From assembly GCF_040869045.1 (NCBI RefSeq), contig NC_090319.1:387391601-387455600 (forward strand): a DNA stretch of 64,000 nt, read 5' to 3'. Shown here piece by piece: positions 40,086 through 51,215 of the stretch. Numbering within the stretch: the stretch's first letter is position 1; every line of letters begins with the position of its first letter. The notes beneath the pieces were generated by a model. It saw nothing but the letters and a program-made list of their open reading frames with translations. It searched no databases and had not been told where the DNA came from. This DNA is from Eurosta solidaginis (Eukaryota; Arthropoda; Insecta; Diptera; Tephritidae). The position numbers and the translations under genes were made by a program.

Positions 40086-41484
40086 GGCGTTGCTAGGAGG
40101 GGACTTTCAAATTTTATGCGGGAAGATTTGATTGAAACATAAGTATCTAAGGAGGAGGCTAGGGGAGGTGGTCTAAGTAAAAAGACGAGCTTATCATTTT
40201 ATTCCGTTAGATTAGTTTTAAAGATTTACAACTTATTTAGGAATTAAAACAGTGCAATAGTTGTATAAATATTCGGGCTAGCGATAGAAACGGAGGCTTT
40301 CCCATTTTATACGGCTAAGAAGTGTGGAGGGACTCGCCCAATTTACAACAATAACAACAATTTCATAAGCTCATAGGCGTTAGTGCAAGGGAGAGGGAGA
40401 AATACCAGTTTTATATGATTTAATTTACATTTTTATTTTCTCTAGCTCTACGGGCCTAATAATGGTACTACAGTCGCAACCGAGTATGAAGCAATCGAAT
40501 GGTTTATGAAAAGTGTTGATGATTTCAAGCGCTTACATCCGGGTTTCCTAGGCATGAAAATAATATACGCAACAGGTCGAGGCTCTAAGATACATAAAGT
40601 ACAAAAAGCACTTGAGAAGTTTAAGGATCTGCAGTAAGTACCGTTTACCCACAAACAAAAAATATGTCAAGTAAAATTTGTACAATCTTCATATATGCAT
40701 TTATAGTGCATGCTATCCAAATTTTGTTATTGGCTTTGACCTAATAGGCCAAGAGTACAAGGGCAAACCTTTACACACATTTTTGCCGTTTTTGCAGGAT
40801 CTACCACGAACCGCGAAATATTTCTTTCATGCAGGCGAAACAAGTAAGATCTGTTTGCTCAAAATAAACAATTTTTAAAAAAATATTTAACTCCGTATAA
40901 CGCATTTTTTTCTACGCGCAGATTGGTTCGGTACATCAACGGATTTAAATTTAGTAGATGCGATACTATTGAACACCACACGTATTGGCCATGGCTATGC
41001 GCTTATGAAGCATCCCGTCTTAACAGAAGCCGTGAAAGAACGTGACATCGCATTGGAAATTAGTCCGATTTCTAATCAGGTTTTAGACTTGGTTATGGAT
41101 TTGCGAAATTATCCTGCCGGCTATTTAATGTCCAAGGACCTGCCAATGGTCATAACAAATGTTGATCTAGGATTTTGGCAAGCTAAAGGCCTGAGCTACG
41201 ACTTCTACTATGCTATAATGAGCTTTGCACCAGAAAATGCTGGCTTGAAGATACTCAAAAGTTTGGTATGGAATTCAATTAAGTATTCGGCAATGAATAA
41301 TACTGAGAAAGTGGTGGCGTATGCACAGCTGGAAAAGGATTGGAATGTGTTTTTGGAACGTGTCATTAAGGGAGAGGTTGTGTAATTTTTTTTTTTTTTG
41401 GTTTATTTTGTAAAATTGAATGAGAAGATAAATATAATAATTGAATAACTAAAAAAAAATAAGTAGATACTGAGCACAATTACT

Positions 41485-41794
41485 TTAGACTGGGTCGGTT
41501 CTCTAAGGAAATTAAAGAGTTGCAGAATTTAGAAATGTGAGGCTATGTTGGGAGGGGCTCAAAATGCTTTTTTTTAGTCTCGCAAATCCAGCCGAAGTTG
41601 AATTTTTAGAATAAAACCGAGAAGCATACTTTAAGGGGCTACAAACAGGACTAGCAGGCTAAATTATATGGAAACGAGTTCAAAACTGTAAAAAAAAAAC
41701 ATTAGAAGGAATGCAAATAAAAGAATTGATTAGAAAATTTCAAAGCTTCGAACTTAAAGGCGGTCACTTACAGTTTTTTTTCGACCCAGTCTAA
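41485..41794. mobile_element. MITE with 13-bp perfect terminal inverted repeats
   Basis: TTAGACTGGGTCG at 41485-41497 is the exact reverse complement of CGACCCAGTCTAA at 41782-41794. The outer TA on each side could be a TA target duplication (Tc1/mariner style). It is non-coding, 310 bp, and lies just downstream of the ADGF-like pseudogene. Confidence 0.65.
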
Positions 41795-41894
41795 TGTACA
41801 ATCATCTTAGTTTTCCGCTTTCTGTGTATATTTAATTTTGCTCTTGATCGCACTTTTCGTTAAAATCGTTTTCTTCTTTCTCTTCTTTCACCTC

Positions 41895-42107
41895 AATGTG
41901 GCTCATATCTCTGAGGAGAAAGACTTAATGCTCACGATGGGCATACTAATTGGCCATTACCTTCTGGCGTCACATGCTTATAAGTTAAGCCTCGTCAGTA
42001 ACAGCAAGTGCAGGAAGTATGAGCTGCAGGAAGAAACGGTTGTGCGCGTTCTGTTCGTGTTCTGCGCACGCCAGGTGAAGGCTCCAGCTATTAGGGGCGG
42101 CACCTGA
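41895..42107 (+). pseudogene. C-terminal fragment of a non-LTR retrotransposon polyprotein
   Basis: The frame reads MGILIGHYLLASHAYKLSLV, then CRKYELQEETVVRVLFVFC. This follows the spacing of the Cys/His segment at the C-terminus of Jockey/R1/LOA-type LINE ORF2 proteins (TGHCxLGxHAxxLG, CRxCxxxxET, HxxxxC), with several positions lost. It is 5'-truncated, with no reverse transcriptase upstream. Downstream (42117-42128) is a short AACCTAACCTAACC run. Confidence 0.55.
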
Positions 42108-42128
42108 TTGTGAGGTCTTTATTGACAG

Positions 42129-43379
42129 CCAGTTCAACCTAACCTAACCTCTCCTTTCTCCAACCATCTGCCTCTTTCCCCCTCCGTTCCCTTTCGTTGT
42201 TCCCCTCCCTTCCATTCCCAATCATTCGCCCTTAAATCACCAGAGGTTTAGAGAAGTGTTGCGGATTTGGATAGCCATGAATCCATCAGGCTCCGGTACT
42301 AACACCTTCTCGCACCAGCCCGATTGCATCGGCAACGATTTTTTCTCGAACCTTCAGGTCTGTGTGTTTTAATCGCCTCTTCTTTTTAACACATTTATAT
42401 TAGCTACAGCTGTTTGTGTGTATGTAATTGACAGTTTTGGACTCGATTTTGACCCACTTTAAACAGACAGATTTAATTCAAAAATTGTACACTTACCAGG
42501 GACCAATGCAATATTTGGATGGTGGGGTGACATAAGATCAACAGACACAAGACCAAAACCATAACCATATTTTTACTGAATTTAGATCAGGACAAAAATT
42601 AACAATAAACAACAGTTTAAAAAACTACGCTTTTATAGCTAACCGAACTAAAAATTAGACAATAGTTTTTAATCACAAGAAGTTTATGTAACAGTATTGG
42701 AAGGTCGAATAATTTAAAGCGTGTAATGCTTGATATATAAAATTTACAATTATCATCTATAACAACATCTTTAAGAGAGTTGTGAATATATGGTGAAACC
42801 AATCCCACTATTTTTACTCTGAATTTGTTTACTCTGTAAACTAAAATTTTAAGTAATTTAAATAATTTAAGATAAAGTATTCGACATTCTACTACTACAA
42901 CCAAACTGCAACATAATCTCGCTGTGATTAAAAATTATTTATATTTTATATTCGCATTTCTATTTACTTTCGTGTAAGTTTTCATCTTTATAGTTGTATT
43001 CGTCGTCCTCACTTTTACTTGTAAATAAAGGAATCATTTAAGGCGAATTCGGCAGAAGGTAGTATTATCCATCAGCGATTGCTTTTTGATATTTTCCATA
43101 CAGTGCTTTGGTACAATCAGAGAAAGTCGAATATATAGAATTAATTTGGCGGCGTATTGGATCTTATCTCGCTTGGATATAACCAAGGCGAATCTATACA
43201 TCTTACCTAGTACAATGAAAATTTTCGGCTTACAATCGAGCTTCATTTTATTTACATACTACTAAAATATAAAAACTTATCTTTAGATATACGTTTTTTA
43301 CATAAAGTTTACAATTTCCTATTTATATACATTTTAAATAAAATTTTGCTATTTTTTTCTTCAAATTCCACCAGTATTA
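42129..43379. other. Spacer with the 3' flank of the first LMW-PTP gene
   Basis: 42129-42360 is pyrimidine-rich and of unknown origin; 42400-43250 is AT-rich with no coding signal. A minus-strand AATAAA at 43247-43252, about 130 bp past the phosphatase stop codon, is a good candidate polyadenylation signal for that gene. Confidence 0.45.
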
Positions 43380-44054
43380 CTAATCAGTGTACATATGTGC
43401 AGCTATAAAATTTTGACAGCTTTCCGTTATTTGCAGAAAAGCACACCGGAAACTACCAATGGAATTGCCCTAAAACAATATTCTAATATAATATCTTGTT
43501 CAACTGTTACTAAATTTTTTTCAAATTAACTTACAAAATAAGGATCATTTATAATTTGATCTTCTTCGCGATCTATATATTTGCCCAATAACTCGACTTT
43601 TGCGCAACGCTGCTGACTTTCATCCTTACATAGCGTTTGCAATTCACGCAAATTATGTTCATCCATAGCAAGTATATAATCGTAATTGTAAAAGTCCATT
43701 AAATCGATCTGCAATGCAAAAAGGTATTGAAGAAAAAGTTCAATTCAATTTTATTAACCACCTTTCTTCCAACATGCTCGGTTGTGAGGCCATTCTCTGC
43801 TAGAACTTTGATACAACGCTCGTCTGGCTTACGACCAACATTCCATGTGCGCAGTCCAGCGCTATCTATATTCCAGCTGAGATCGTACTCTTTCACCCAG
43901 TGCCTCATAACACTCTCCGCCATTGGCGAGCGGCATGTATTGCCTGCAAAACATTCAATTATTGATATTACACATATTGAAATATATTTGATTGCATTTT
44001 CTTTAGTACTCGAAACTTACCAATACAAACGAATTGGATTTTTAATGGTTTCAT
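43380..44054 (-). CDS. Low-molecular-weight protein tyrosine phosphatase, copy A (159 aa)
   Basis: Four exons in transcript order: 44054-44021, 43943-43762, 43708-43535, 43469-43380. Phases fit, giving 480 nt with stop, the usual family length. The P-loop is C10-I-G-N-T-C-R16-S17 followed by PMAES, the catalytic CX5R signature. The general acid lies in D127-P-Y-F. Between them are WNIDSAGL and YILAMDEHNL, standard family blocks. The enzyme is a cytosolic acid phosphatase that removes phosphate from phosphotyrosine through a Cys intermediate. The intron splitting the Gly12 codon and the one after DPYF match copy B; an extra intron after HVGRK is private to this copy and uses a weak donor (AAG|GTGGTT). 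The last exon (GSFRCAFLQITESCQNF) diverges from copy B but keeps the C-terminal helix pattern. It is related to the Drosophila primo phosphatases; exact orthology is not assigned. No disruptions are seen. Confidence 0.9.
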
Positions 44055-44281
44055 GCTGCAAGAATCATTATAATACAAGAATTTAGTTTGCTATATTGAA
44101 TAAAATTAATATTTATGAGTAGTGTGGTAGTTATGTTAAAAAATGCGTAAACTTACATAAGAAATTTTGTAGTTTTTGTAATTTTCTTTAAATTTGACAT
44201 GTAGATAAAAGACATTGAATTGTTACAGTGGAATATTTTCGTACAGGTGATAGACAAAAAGAATGGTGAGAATCATGACCA

Positions 44282-45081
44282 AGGCTGTGTGCGAGGTAGA
44301 CTAAATTTTAGGTACCTAAACTAATATTCCAATGAAAATTTCCAGCACTGCTACAATTTAGGTAGAAAGCTGTCAAAACTGTGCGAGTACATTTGACAAT
44401 CTAAATTGTTTAAGCTTGGAAATTAATACAAACAATTTCACTTTGAAACTTTTGTTGTATTTACAATCTGCATATATGCATGCTTTAAATGGGCATGGAC
44501 TAAGAAGGGTTCATAGTAGTAGTTCCCAAGATAGCAATACATGAAACTGCATTTGATTCAACTTGTAGGGCCTTTTTCGCCGACAGTATTGGATCACATC
44601 TTGAGGGGATCTGCCTCTATCTATGGTAAAATGAAGGGGCTAACATTAAGCATGTCACTATTTACACAATTTTGGTCAGTAAGTGACCATTTCTGAAAAA
44701 TTTGTGCAGACTTCTATCCACATTCTTTGCCATCATTGTGTGGCGATTTGGTTTCACTGCAAAAACTCAACTAATTCGCACCATATTTACCAATCGATCA
44801 CCACACCTAGCACATCACCAATCATCGGGGCCTTGGCTATATGTTAACGACTATATTTGTATGCAGATGCGCATTTCACAGAAAATTTAAAAGTGAAAAA
44901 CAAAATTGAAGAAAAATCAAAAATTTTGTTTATTTTTAAAACTTGACTTTTCAATTTAGGTTGAAAAGTATGCTCAAAAAAATTCAAAATGTTTTCTTTT
45001 GCACTGCCTTGCCGGCAGTTTCCAGTGATTTAGGTTTTTTGTGTACTTAGGTAGCAATTTAGGCAAACTGGCACACAGCCT
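44282..45081. mobile_element. Candidate 0.8-kb MITE with short inverted ends
   Basis: AGGCTGTGTGC at 44282-44292 is mirrored by GCACACAGCCT at 45071-45081. Inward, CTAAATT and ACCTAA blocks are also mirrored with gaps. The interior has no transposase frame. No clear target duplication, so the boundaries are provisional. It lies 5' of LMW-PTP copy A, inside the region that should hold its promoter. Confidence 0.5.
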
Positions 45082-45202
45082 AAATTCCAGATAAAACAAG
45101 TAAGGACGGGACTGTCTTCGGCTATGCCGAAGACTTCATACCTTTGATGAATGGGGCTGAACAATAATCTTATCCCGTTCGTAATCTCCGAATAATCGGA
45201 TG

Positions 45203-45721
45203 GGTAATAGTCTAGTTGAGGGGTCGACTGCTAATACACTACCAAAAATATCGAGAGAGGTGTCAAACGACGCGTCTTGATATCAGTATTAATAATCCGA
45301 AGGCGGAAAATAAAAATTTTAACGCGTTCAAAAGATATTAACAAAAAACCGAAAAAAGACCCGCGGGTACCTCCGAAACCGGGGGTCGGATCCATGGAAT
45401 TTTTGCGCAGAACACCTTTCTGCGTTGGCGGCCTTCGGCCGCGATTATAAAAAATAACCCTGGGCTACGCCATGCCAAGTCCGGGTGTGTGGTATAACCG
45501 TGGCTACCGCCACGGTGATGCACAAATTTTTTTGTGGGTACTAACACAACAACAACCACATGGAAATCGCCAACTTCAACTGCAAATATCTCCGGACAGA
45601 GATAAAATTTTTCTTTTCCGCCTTCGGATTATTGTTCTCGAGATTAATACGCGTCTTTTGACACCTCACTCGATATTTTTGGTAGCGTATTAGCAGTCGA
45701 CCCCTCAACTAGACTATTACC
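45203..45721. mobile_element. Foldback MITE with long inverted repeats and 8-bp target duplication
   Basis: The 519-bp element is flanked by ATCGGATG at 45195-45202 and 45722-45729. Both ends start GGTAATAGTCTAGTTGAGGG and stay inverted for about 115 bp with few mismatches. The centre is non-coding and holds a GTGGCTACCGCCAC hairpin. An 8-bp duplication is typical of hAT and P superfamily transposons; long inverted ends are known in P-type Galileo elements. Which superfamily mobilised it is inference. Related fragments occur at 35010, 36729 and 47925. Confidence 0.85.
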
Positions 45722-45762
45722 ATCGGATGTATAAGATAAGAAATATCTAGGAACAGATCTAC

Positions 45763-47450
45763 ATACCTAAACGATTTTTAAGATAAATATAAAATAAAAA
45801 ATAGGTAGGTACTTTGTGTGAGGATGGAAAGTTTCAGGTTTTTTGTGGTCTGCGTGTAAAAACTATGACTACGAATCACGTATTTCAACAATATATGACG
45901 TAAACGTAACTATTTGATGAAATGTTATGAATTTTGAAGCTTCTAGCCGTAAAAAAGGGGCAAAAATGACAGTTTATATGAAGTATATAATATATATACC
46001 ACCGATCTCTATGATTTTTACAGACAACAATATATGCTATATACGTAAGCATATGGTGAAATTTGAAGCGTCTAGCTGTTAAAAAGGGGCAGAAATTGCG
46101 CAAAGTTTCTTAACTGAACAATCGGTTGTATGAGATATATACTATATATATCATCGATCTCAATGATTTTTTCAGACAACAATATATGCTATACACGTAA
46201 GCATTTGGTGAAAGTTGAAGCTTCTAGCTGTTAAAATGGGGAAGAAATTGCGCAAAGTTTCTTATCTGAACAATCGGTTGTATGGGATATATACTATATA
46301 TACCACCGGTATCTATGATTTTCTCAGACAACAATATATGCTATACACGTAAGCATTTAGTGAAATTTGAACATATCTAAACGATTTTTAAGATAAATAT
46401 AAAATAAAAAATAGGTAGGTAATCTGTGTGAGGATGCAAAGCTTCACGTTTTTTGTGGTCTGCATGTAAAAACTATGACTACGAATCACGTATTTCAAAA
46501 ATATATGACGTAAACGTAACTATTTGATGAAATTTGATGAATTTTGAAGCTTCTAGCCGTAAAAAAGGGGCAAAAATGAGAGTTTATATGAAGTATATAA
46601 TATATATACCACCGATCTCTATGATTTTTTCAGACAACAATATATGCTATATACGTAAGCATTTTGTGAAATTTGAAGCTTCTAGCTGTTAAAACGGGGC
46701 AGAAATTGCGCAAAGTTTCTTATCTGAACAATCGGTTGTATGAGATATCTACTATATATACAACCGATCTCTATGATTTTTTCAGACAACAATATATGCT
46801 ATATACGTAAGCATTTTGTGAAATTTGAAGCTTCTAGCTGTTAAAACGGGGCAGAAATTGCGCAAAGTTTCTTATCTGAACAATCGCTTGTATGAGATAT
46901 CTACTATATATACAACCGATCTCTATGATTTTTTCAGACAACAATATATGCTATATACGTAAGCATTTTGTGAAATTTGAAGCTTCTAGCTGTTAAAACG
47001 GGGCAGAAATTGCGCAAAGTTTCTTATCTGAACAATCGGTTGTATGAGATATATACTATATATACAACCGATCTCTACGATTTTTTCAGACAACAATATA
47101 TGCTATATACGTAAGTATTCGGTGAAATTTGAAGCTTCTAGCTGTTAAAATGGGGCTAAAATTTGCGAAAATATATATATATATACTATATATACCACCA
47201 TATATATACTATATATACCACCGATCTTTATGATTTTTTCAGACAACAATATATGCTATATACCTAAACATTCGTTGAAATTTGAAGCCTCTAGCTCTTA
47301 AAATGGGGCAGTAATTACGAAAAGTTCCTTATCTGAACAATCGGTTGTGGGGGATATATACTATATATACGACCGATCTCATCAATTTTTTCAGGCAACA
47401 ATATGTGCAATATACGAAAGTACATGGTGAAGTTTGAAGCTTCAATCTGT
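45763..47450 (+). repeat. Tandem 152-bp repeats, about nine copies
   Basis: CAGACAACAATATATGCTAT begins at about 46021, 46173, 46325, 46631, 46783, 46935, 47087 and 47240, with a variant at 47392: spacing 152-153 bp. A larger unit of about 610 bp (start CCTAAACGATTTTTAAG near 45766 and again near 46375) is itself duplicated. Within units ATATACTATATATACC and similar AT runs dominate. Confidence 0.88.
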
Positions 47451-47924
47451 TAAACTGGGTAAGATATTACAAAAATCCTCTTTTTCTGAAAAATCGGTTG
47501 TATGGAGGATATATGCTATAGTGGTCCGATCCGGTCGGTTCCGACAAATGTCTAATCGGACACCCAAATACACCCGCTCACCAAATTTTATCAAGATATC
47601 TCAAAAATTGAGGGACTAGTTTGCATACAAACAGACAGACGGACAGACGGACAGACGGACATGGCTAAATCAACTCAGCTCTTCAACCTGATTATTTCGG
47701 TATACTTAATGGTGGGTCTATCTATTTTCCTTTAAGGACTTACAATTTTCGGTTTCGTGACGAAATTAATATACCATTTCATTTTCATGAAAGGTATAAA
47801 AAGTTCGTAAGTTGAGTATAGAAAAGGAGAGTAGCTAGCAATTATATTCAAAAGCATAACACTTTCAACACACGTCCAACAGAGAGAATTCGAAAACGGA
47901 AATCAAAAACGGCTATCAAACGAA

Positions 47925-48065
47925 AAACCGAAAAATTACCACATACCGCTCCGGAATGGGAGGTGGGATCTATAGTAGGTATTTTTGCGCAGAGTACCTT
48001 TCTGCGTTGGAGGTATCCGAATCTGTAAAATAAATACCCTGGCCGGTCCACAAACGGGGTGGGAT
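47925..48065 (+). repeat. Fragment related to the foldback-MITE interior
   Basis: AAAACCGAAAAA, GGGATC, TTTTTGCGCAGA, ACCTTTCTGCGTTGG and a CCCTGG block follow the order seen at about 45338-45455, with divergence. No inverted ends are present. Confidence 0.5.
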
Positions 48066-48600
48066 CAAAATTAAATCAGTGCAAAATCCCTCTGTACACA
48101 CATTTATTTCTGTGTACAACAACATTACAACCCCCACATAAACATTTTCATTTTTTGTTTGCAAATTCATATATGTTGATACCGATTTTCAACATCCGTT
48201 TTCGGATTCTCGATTCTGGGTCTCGATAATTTTGTACGTGTATTAAGAGTGTCATGCTGTCGTATAAGATTACCATTTTTATCAATTTCGCAAGCTTATT
48301 TTTATTATTTTTAAACTAGAATTTTTTGTATGTTGGTTCGCTCCGATGCTGTTTCAAGTTACGTAGCCTCAAAAAAGTAAGCCGATCTGGTAATGTGACC
48401 AATATATTTCTATGCATTTTCATGCGCCTAGTCCGGATCCGCAATTAGAATCGGTCTAACGGGTCGTGGAAATATTTTAGATCGTATTTTTGTTGATGAA
48501 AATTTAATTTTCAAAGTTTTCGAATCTAGTTTTCCAATCTGCAAATGTGATAAGAACCATGTCCCGCTCTCTCTCCCTCGAATTTTGTAATTTTATCTCA
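48066..48600. other. Unassigned spacer
   Basis: Nothing recognisable. It may contain the eroded 5' part of the LINE that begins to be readable at about 48630. Confidence 0.35.
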
Positions 48601-48629
48601 GGGCCGACCGGTTTGTCGAATACCTGTTA

Positions 48630-51015
48630 AAATTTTGTGACGATAGCGATTTTGACTTCCTAAATGCCAGGCTTTTAGAATTGGACTGGAAGTCTATTTT
48701 CTCCTCGGAAAGTCTGACGGATTGCTATGTGCTATTATTTTAACTGTTAATGAAATTTTTGCTAATAATCTGTCTTCTCTACCCACGCGAATTCATAAAC
48801 TTCCGTAGTATACGAAAAATTTAAAGAAACTTAAAAATATTAGAAATAAGCATTATACATTCGCTCGAAAAAAGGTTGTTCAAATATTCCGACCTGTATG
48901 TTGTTGTTGTTGTAGCGATTAGGTTACTCCCCGAAGGCTTTGGGGAGTGTTATCGATGTGATGGTCCTTTGTCGGATACAGATCCGATACGCTCCGGTAA
49001 CATAGCACCATTAAGGTGCTGGCCCGACCATCTCGGGAACGATTTATATGGCCAAATTGAACCTTCAGGCCATCCCTCCCTCCCCACCCCCAAGTTCCAT
49101 GAGGAGCTTGGGGTCGCCAGAGCCTCGTCTGTTAGTGAAACGGGATTCACCGCTCGAAGGTGAGGTTGACAATTGGGTTGGAGAAGCTATATGTTGCGCT
49201 TCACAACCCCTTGAATCCCCCGACCTGTATGTCGTATTGCGGTGTTGCCTCAGAATGCCCTTTGGACTCCGTCAACCTTTTCGCGGATTTCTTCAAATCA
49301 AATTTTGTATCGAGTCAATCGGTCAGTAATTTCTGTGGCGACGTTGAACAAATAGTCGATTTTGGATCCATGCTGGTCACGGAACAAGACATAATCAATT
49401 GCATATTTACCCTAAAAACATGAAACAATGAAAAGTGATATTGATGGGATTTTGTCATTCATTTTAAAGAAATTCAGTTTGTCTTTTTGGGTACCACTAA
49501 ATCACATATTTAACCTCTCACTAGCTAAAGATGAATTTATCGATCGGTGGAAAATAGCCTCCATTTCCCCTATTTTTAAATCGGGCAATAAAAATGATGT
49601 AGCTAACTACAGACAAATTTCTAAGCTTTCGACATGCTCGAAACTCTTTGAAAAAGTAGTTAAATCCAAGCTGTCTTTTGCAATAAAGGGATCCATAGAT
49701 GAGTGCCAACATGGCTTTTTAACTGGTCGCTCCACGGTTACCAACCTTGCCTCTTTTTCTCAATTTTGTATTTCGTAATTTAAAAAAGATCATCAAGTAG
49801 ATGGTGTTTACACTGACTTCGCAAAGGCTTTTGATACCGTTACTCACAGCATTTTATTGCGTAAGCTTGAGTTAATTGGATTCCACTATACTTTTCTATG
49901 CTGGACTGAATCATATATTTCCAATAGAATCTCGTTTGTTGAAATTGAGAATGTCAAGTCATATTCATTTATAGCCACGTCTGGAGTACCTCAGGGAAGT
50001 ATACTTTGACCAATTTTATTTCTTTCTTCTCTTTATCAATGATATAGGAACCTGCTTTAAAAATTCACAATATTTGATCTATGCAGATGACCTAAAAGTT
50101 TTTGGAACGATCGCGAGAATGTCAGATGTATCTCTCTTACAGTATGATTTAAACAGTTTAAATAATTGGAGCGCTATAAACAACTTACGTCTTAATATCA
50201 AAAAATGCTTTCATATGAAGCTTTCGAAAAACATCAACACGTTTAATTCTACGTATACCCTTTTTGACCAGAACCTTTCTACTGTCCGTGAATTTGTTGA
50301 TCTTGGGGTAATGTTTGCCTCTAGTTTCTCTTTCAGAAATCATATCAGTTTCATTATTCCGAAGGCCTATTCCAATCTCGCTTTTTTGCGGCGATATGAC
50401 AGAGATTTCAAAGATCCATACTGAAGGAAAAGTTTATATAATTCCTTAGTACGTTCAAAATTGGATTATGCATTTATAATTTGGAATCCGATTTACTCTG
50501 TCCACTCTCATAGACTGGAAAGAGTACAAAAGAGTTTCATTCGATTTGCTCTCCAACCGCTTCACTTCGCTGAACCGCTGCCATCATGTATGGTGCACTG
50601 TGTGCCCTTATAAGCATTAAGTCGCTTTCGTCTAGACGTTGCATTCAATCTTTGATGTTTGTATATGATTTAATATGTGGCTTAGTTGACTGCCCGGAAC
50701 TGCTGGCACAAGTAGATTTCTATGTACCAAGTAGAACTCTCCGTGCGCAATATCCGTTTCACGCTAATGTAATTATAGATAATTGCCATAATTATGATCC
50801 CATTTCTAGGGCCCTCGGTGAACTTAACAAAATTTTTCGTAGTCTTGACCTTGATTTCGCACTCCCGAGATCGTGTTTTAGTGCTAAATTAGATTCATAT
50901 TATGAATAATTTCAATTTTAATATGTATCTACACTTAAGATTCCGATTTGTACATGCTAGTCTATAAGATTATTGCAATCATAGACCTAATAAACTGAAT
51001 TGAATTGAATTGAAA
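48630..51015 (+). pseudogene. CR1/Jockey-like non-LTR retrotransposon ORF2, decayed and interrupted
   Basis: Readable pieces run from the linker after the endonuclease (DFDFLNARLLELDWKSIF, about 48650) through the reverse transcriptase. These include IASISPIFKSGNKNDVANYR (49545), DECQHGFLTGRST, motif A DFAKAFDTVTH (about 49818), motif B SGVPQGS followed by a stop where LGP is expected (about 49983), and motif C YADD (50081). A frame change separates motifs B and C, and several stops and shifts follow. The C-terminal segment NYDPISRALGELN (about 50790) is typical of CR1/Jockey ORF2. The 3' end has AATAAACTGAATTGAATTG, a short TTGAA-type repeat tail like that of CR1-group elements. A SINE-like copy is inserted at 48901-49219. 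The 5' end and endonuclease are missing or unreadable. Confidence 0.82.
48901..49219 (-). mobile_element. (CAA)n-tailed SINE-like copy inside the LINE, 12-bp target duplication
   Basis: CCGACCTGTATG stands at 48889-48900 and again at 49220-49231. The element is in minus orientation and lacks roughly the first 60 bp of the family (ends at GGATTCAAGGGG), i.e. it is 5'-truncated, as expected for target-primed reverse transcription. It interrupts the LINE frame, so it is younger than that LINE copy. Confidence 0.88.
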
Positions 51016-51120
51016 GGTCCGAATCGCAAATATCGGAGAAATTAAAGGGGAATTGAGGTTAAGGTCGAACCGAGACCGGCTAGCCCGGTAGACAGCAAAT
51101 CCGGCTGGGCCAAAGTTTCA

Positions 51121-51215
51121 CTGTTTATGTTACCGAAGTGTACCGGATCTGTATCCGGCAAAGGACCATCAAATGACCAAGGCATTCGGGGAGTGTCCTT
51201 ATCTCTACAACAACA
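51121..51215 (+). repeat. SINE-like family fragment
   Basis: TACCGAAGTGTACCGGATCT, GGACCATCA, CATTCGGGGAGTGTCC and TCTACAACAACACCAAC match the 3' part of the (CAA)n-tailed family in plus orientation. Confidence 0.7.

Larger units (their letters stand above)
34359..41385 (+). pseudogene. Secreted adenosine deaminase-related growth factor (ADGF/ADA2 type), disrupted
   Basis: Exons by splice sites: 34359-34431, 34492-34593, 38844-39342, about 39422-39591, 40446-40633, 40707-40843, 40922-41385. All have GT-AG ends and consistent phases. Apart from one extra base in exon 3 of this list the total is 1632 nt, i.e. 543 residues, normal for the family. Exon 1 encodes a hydrophobic signal peptide (LLLCVTFTLVIF). 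Family motifs: NYEQQRDKM and LILNDKE of the N-terminal ADGF domain, MPKGASLHFH (HxH zinc site), GFDLIGQE, FFHAGET and RIGHGYAL. ADGFs are extracellular enzymes that deaminate adenosine to inosine. Lesions: in-frame TAA at 38987 and 39041, and a 1-bp insertion near 39118-39123. In addition the ISSDDPSFW-type motif reads ITNVDLGFW, replacing the first Asp (the zinc ligand in adenosine deaminases) by Val. Introns hold repeats, including a SINE-like insertion. A sequencing error could explain one lesion but hardly all of them. A catalytically dead paralog with later decay is also possible. Confidence 0.85.
45097..47801. mobile_element. Non-coding dispersed element with internal 152-bp repeats
   Basis: The left end ACAAGTAAGGACGGGACTG and the right end around CATGAAAGGTATAAAAAG frame a non-coding block; TACCTTTGATGAA (left) and TTCATGAAAGGTA (right) are near-inverted. 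A (CAGACGGA)-like run lies at about 47628-47661. The foldback MITE at 45203-45721 is inserted near its left end, and 152-bp repeats fill the interior. The type is not certain; such elements are common in flies. Confidence 0.5.

Noticed and set aside
42117..42128. Telomere-like repeat from AACCTAACCTAACC
   Set aside because: Only two to three copies, next to a LINE fragment; flies lack TTAGG-type telomeres.
45472..45693. Small protein in the foldback MITE
   Set aside because: Runs across inverted-repeat DNA, with no family similarity and no start context.
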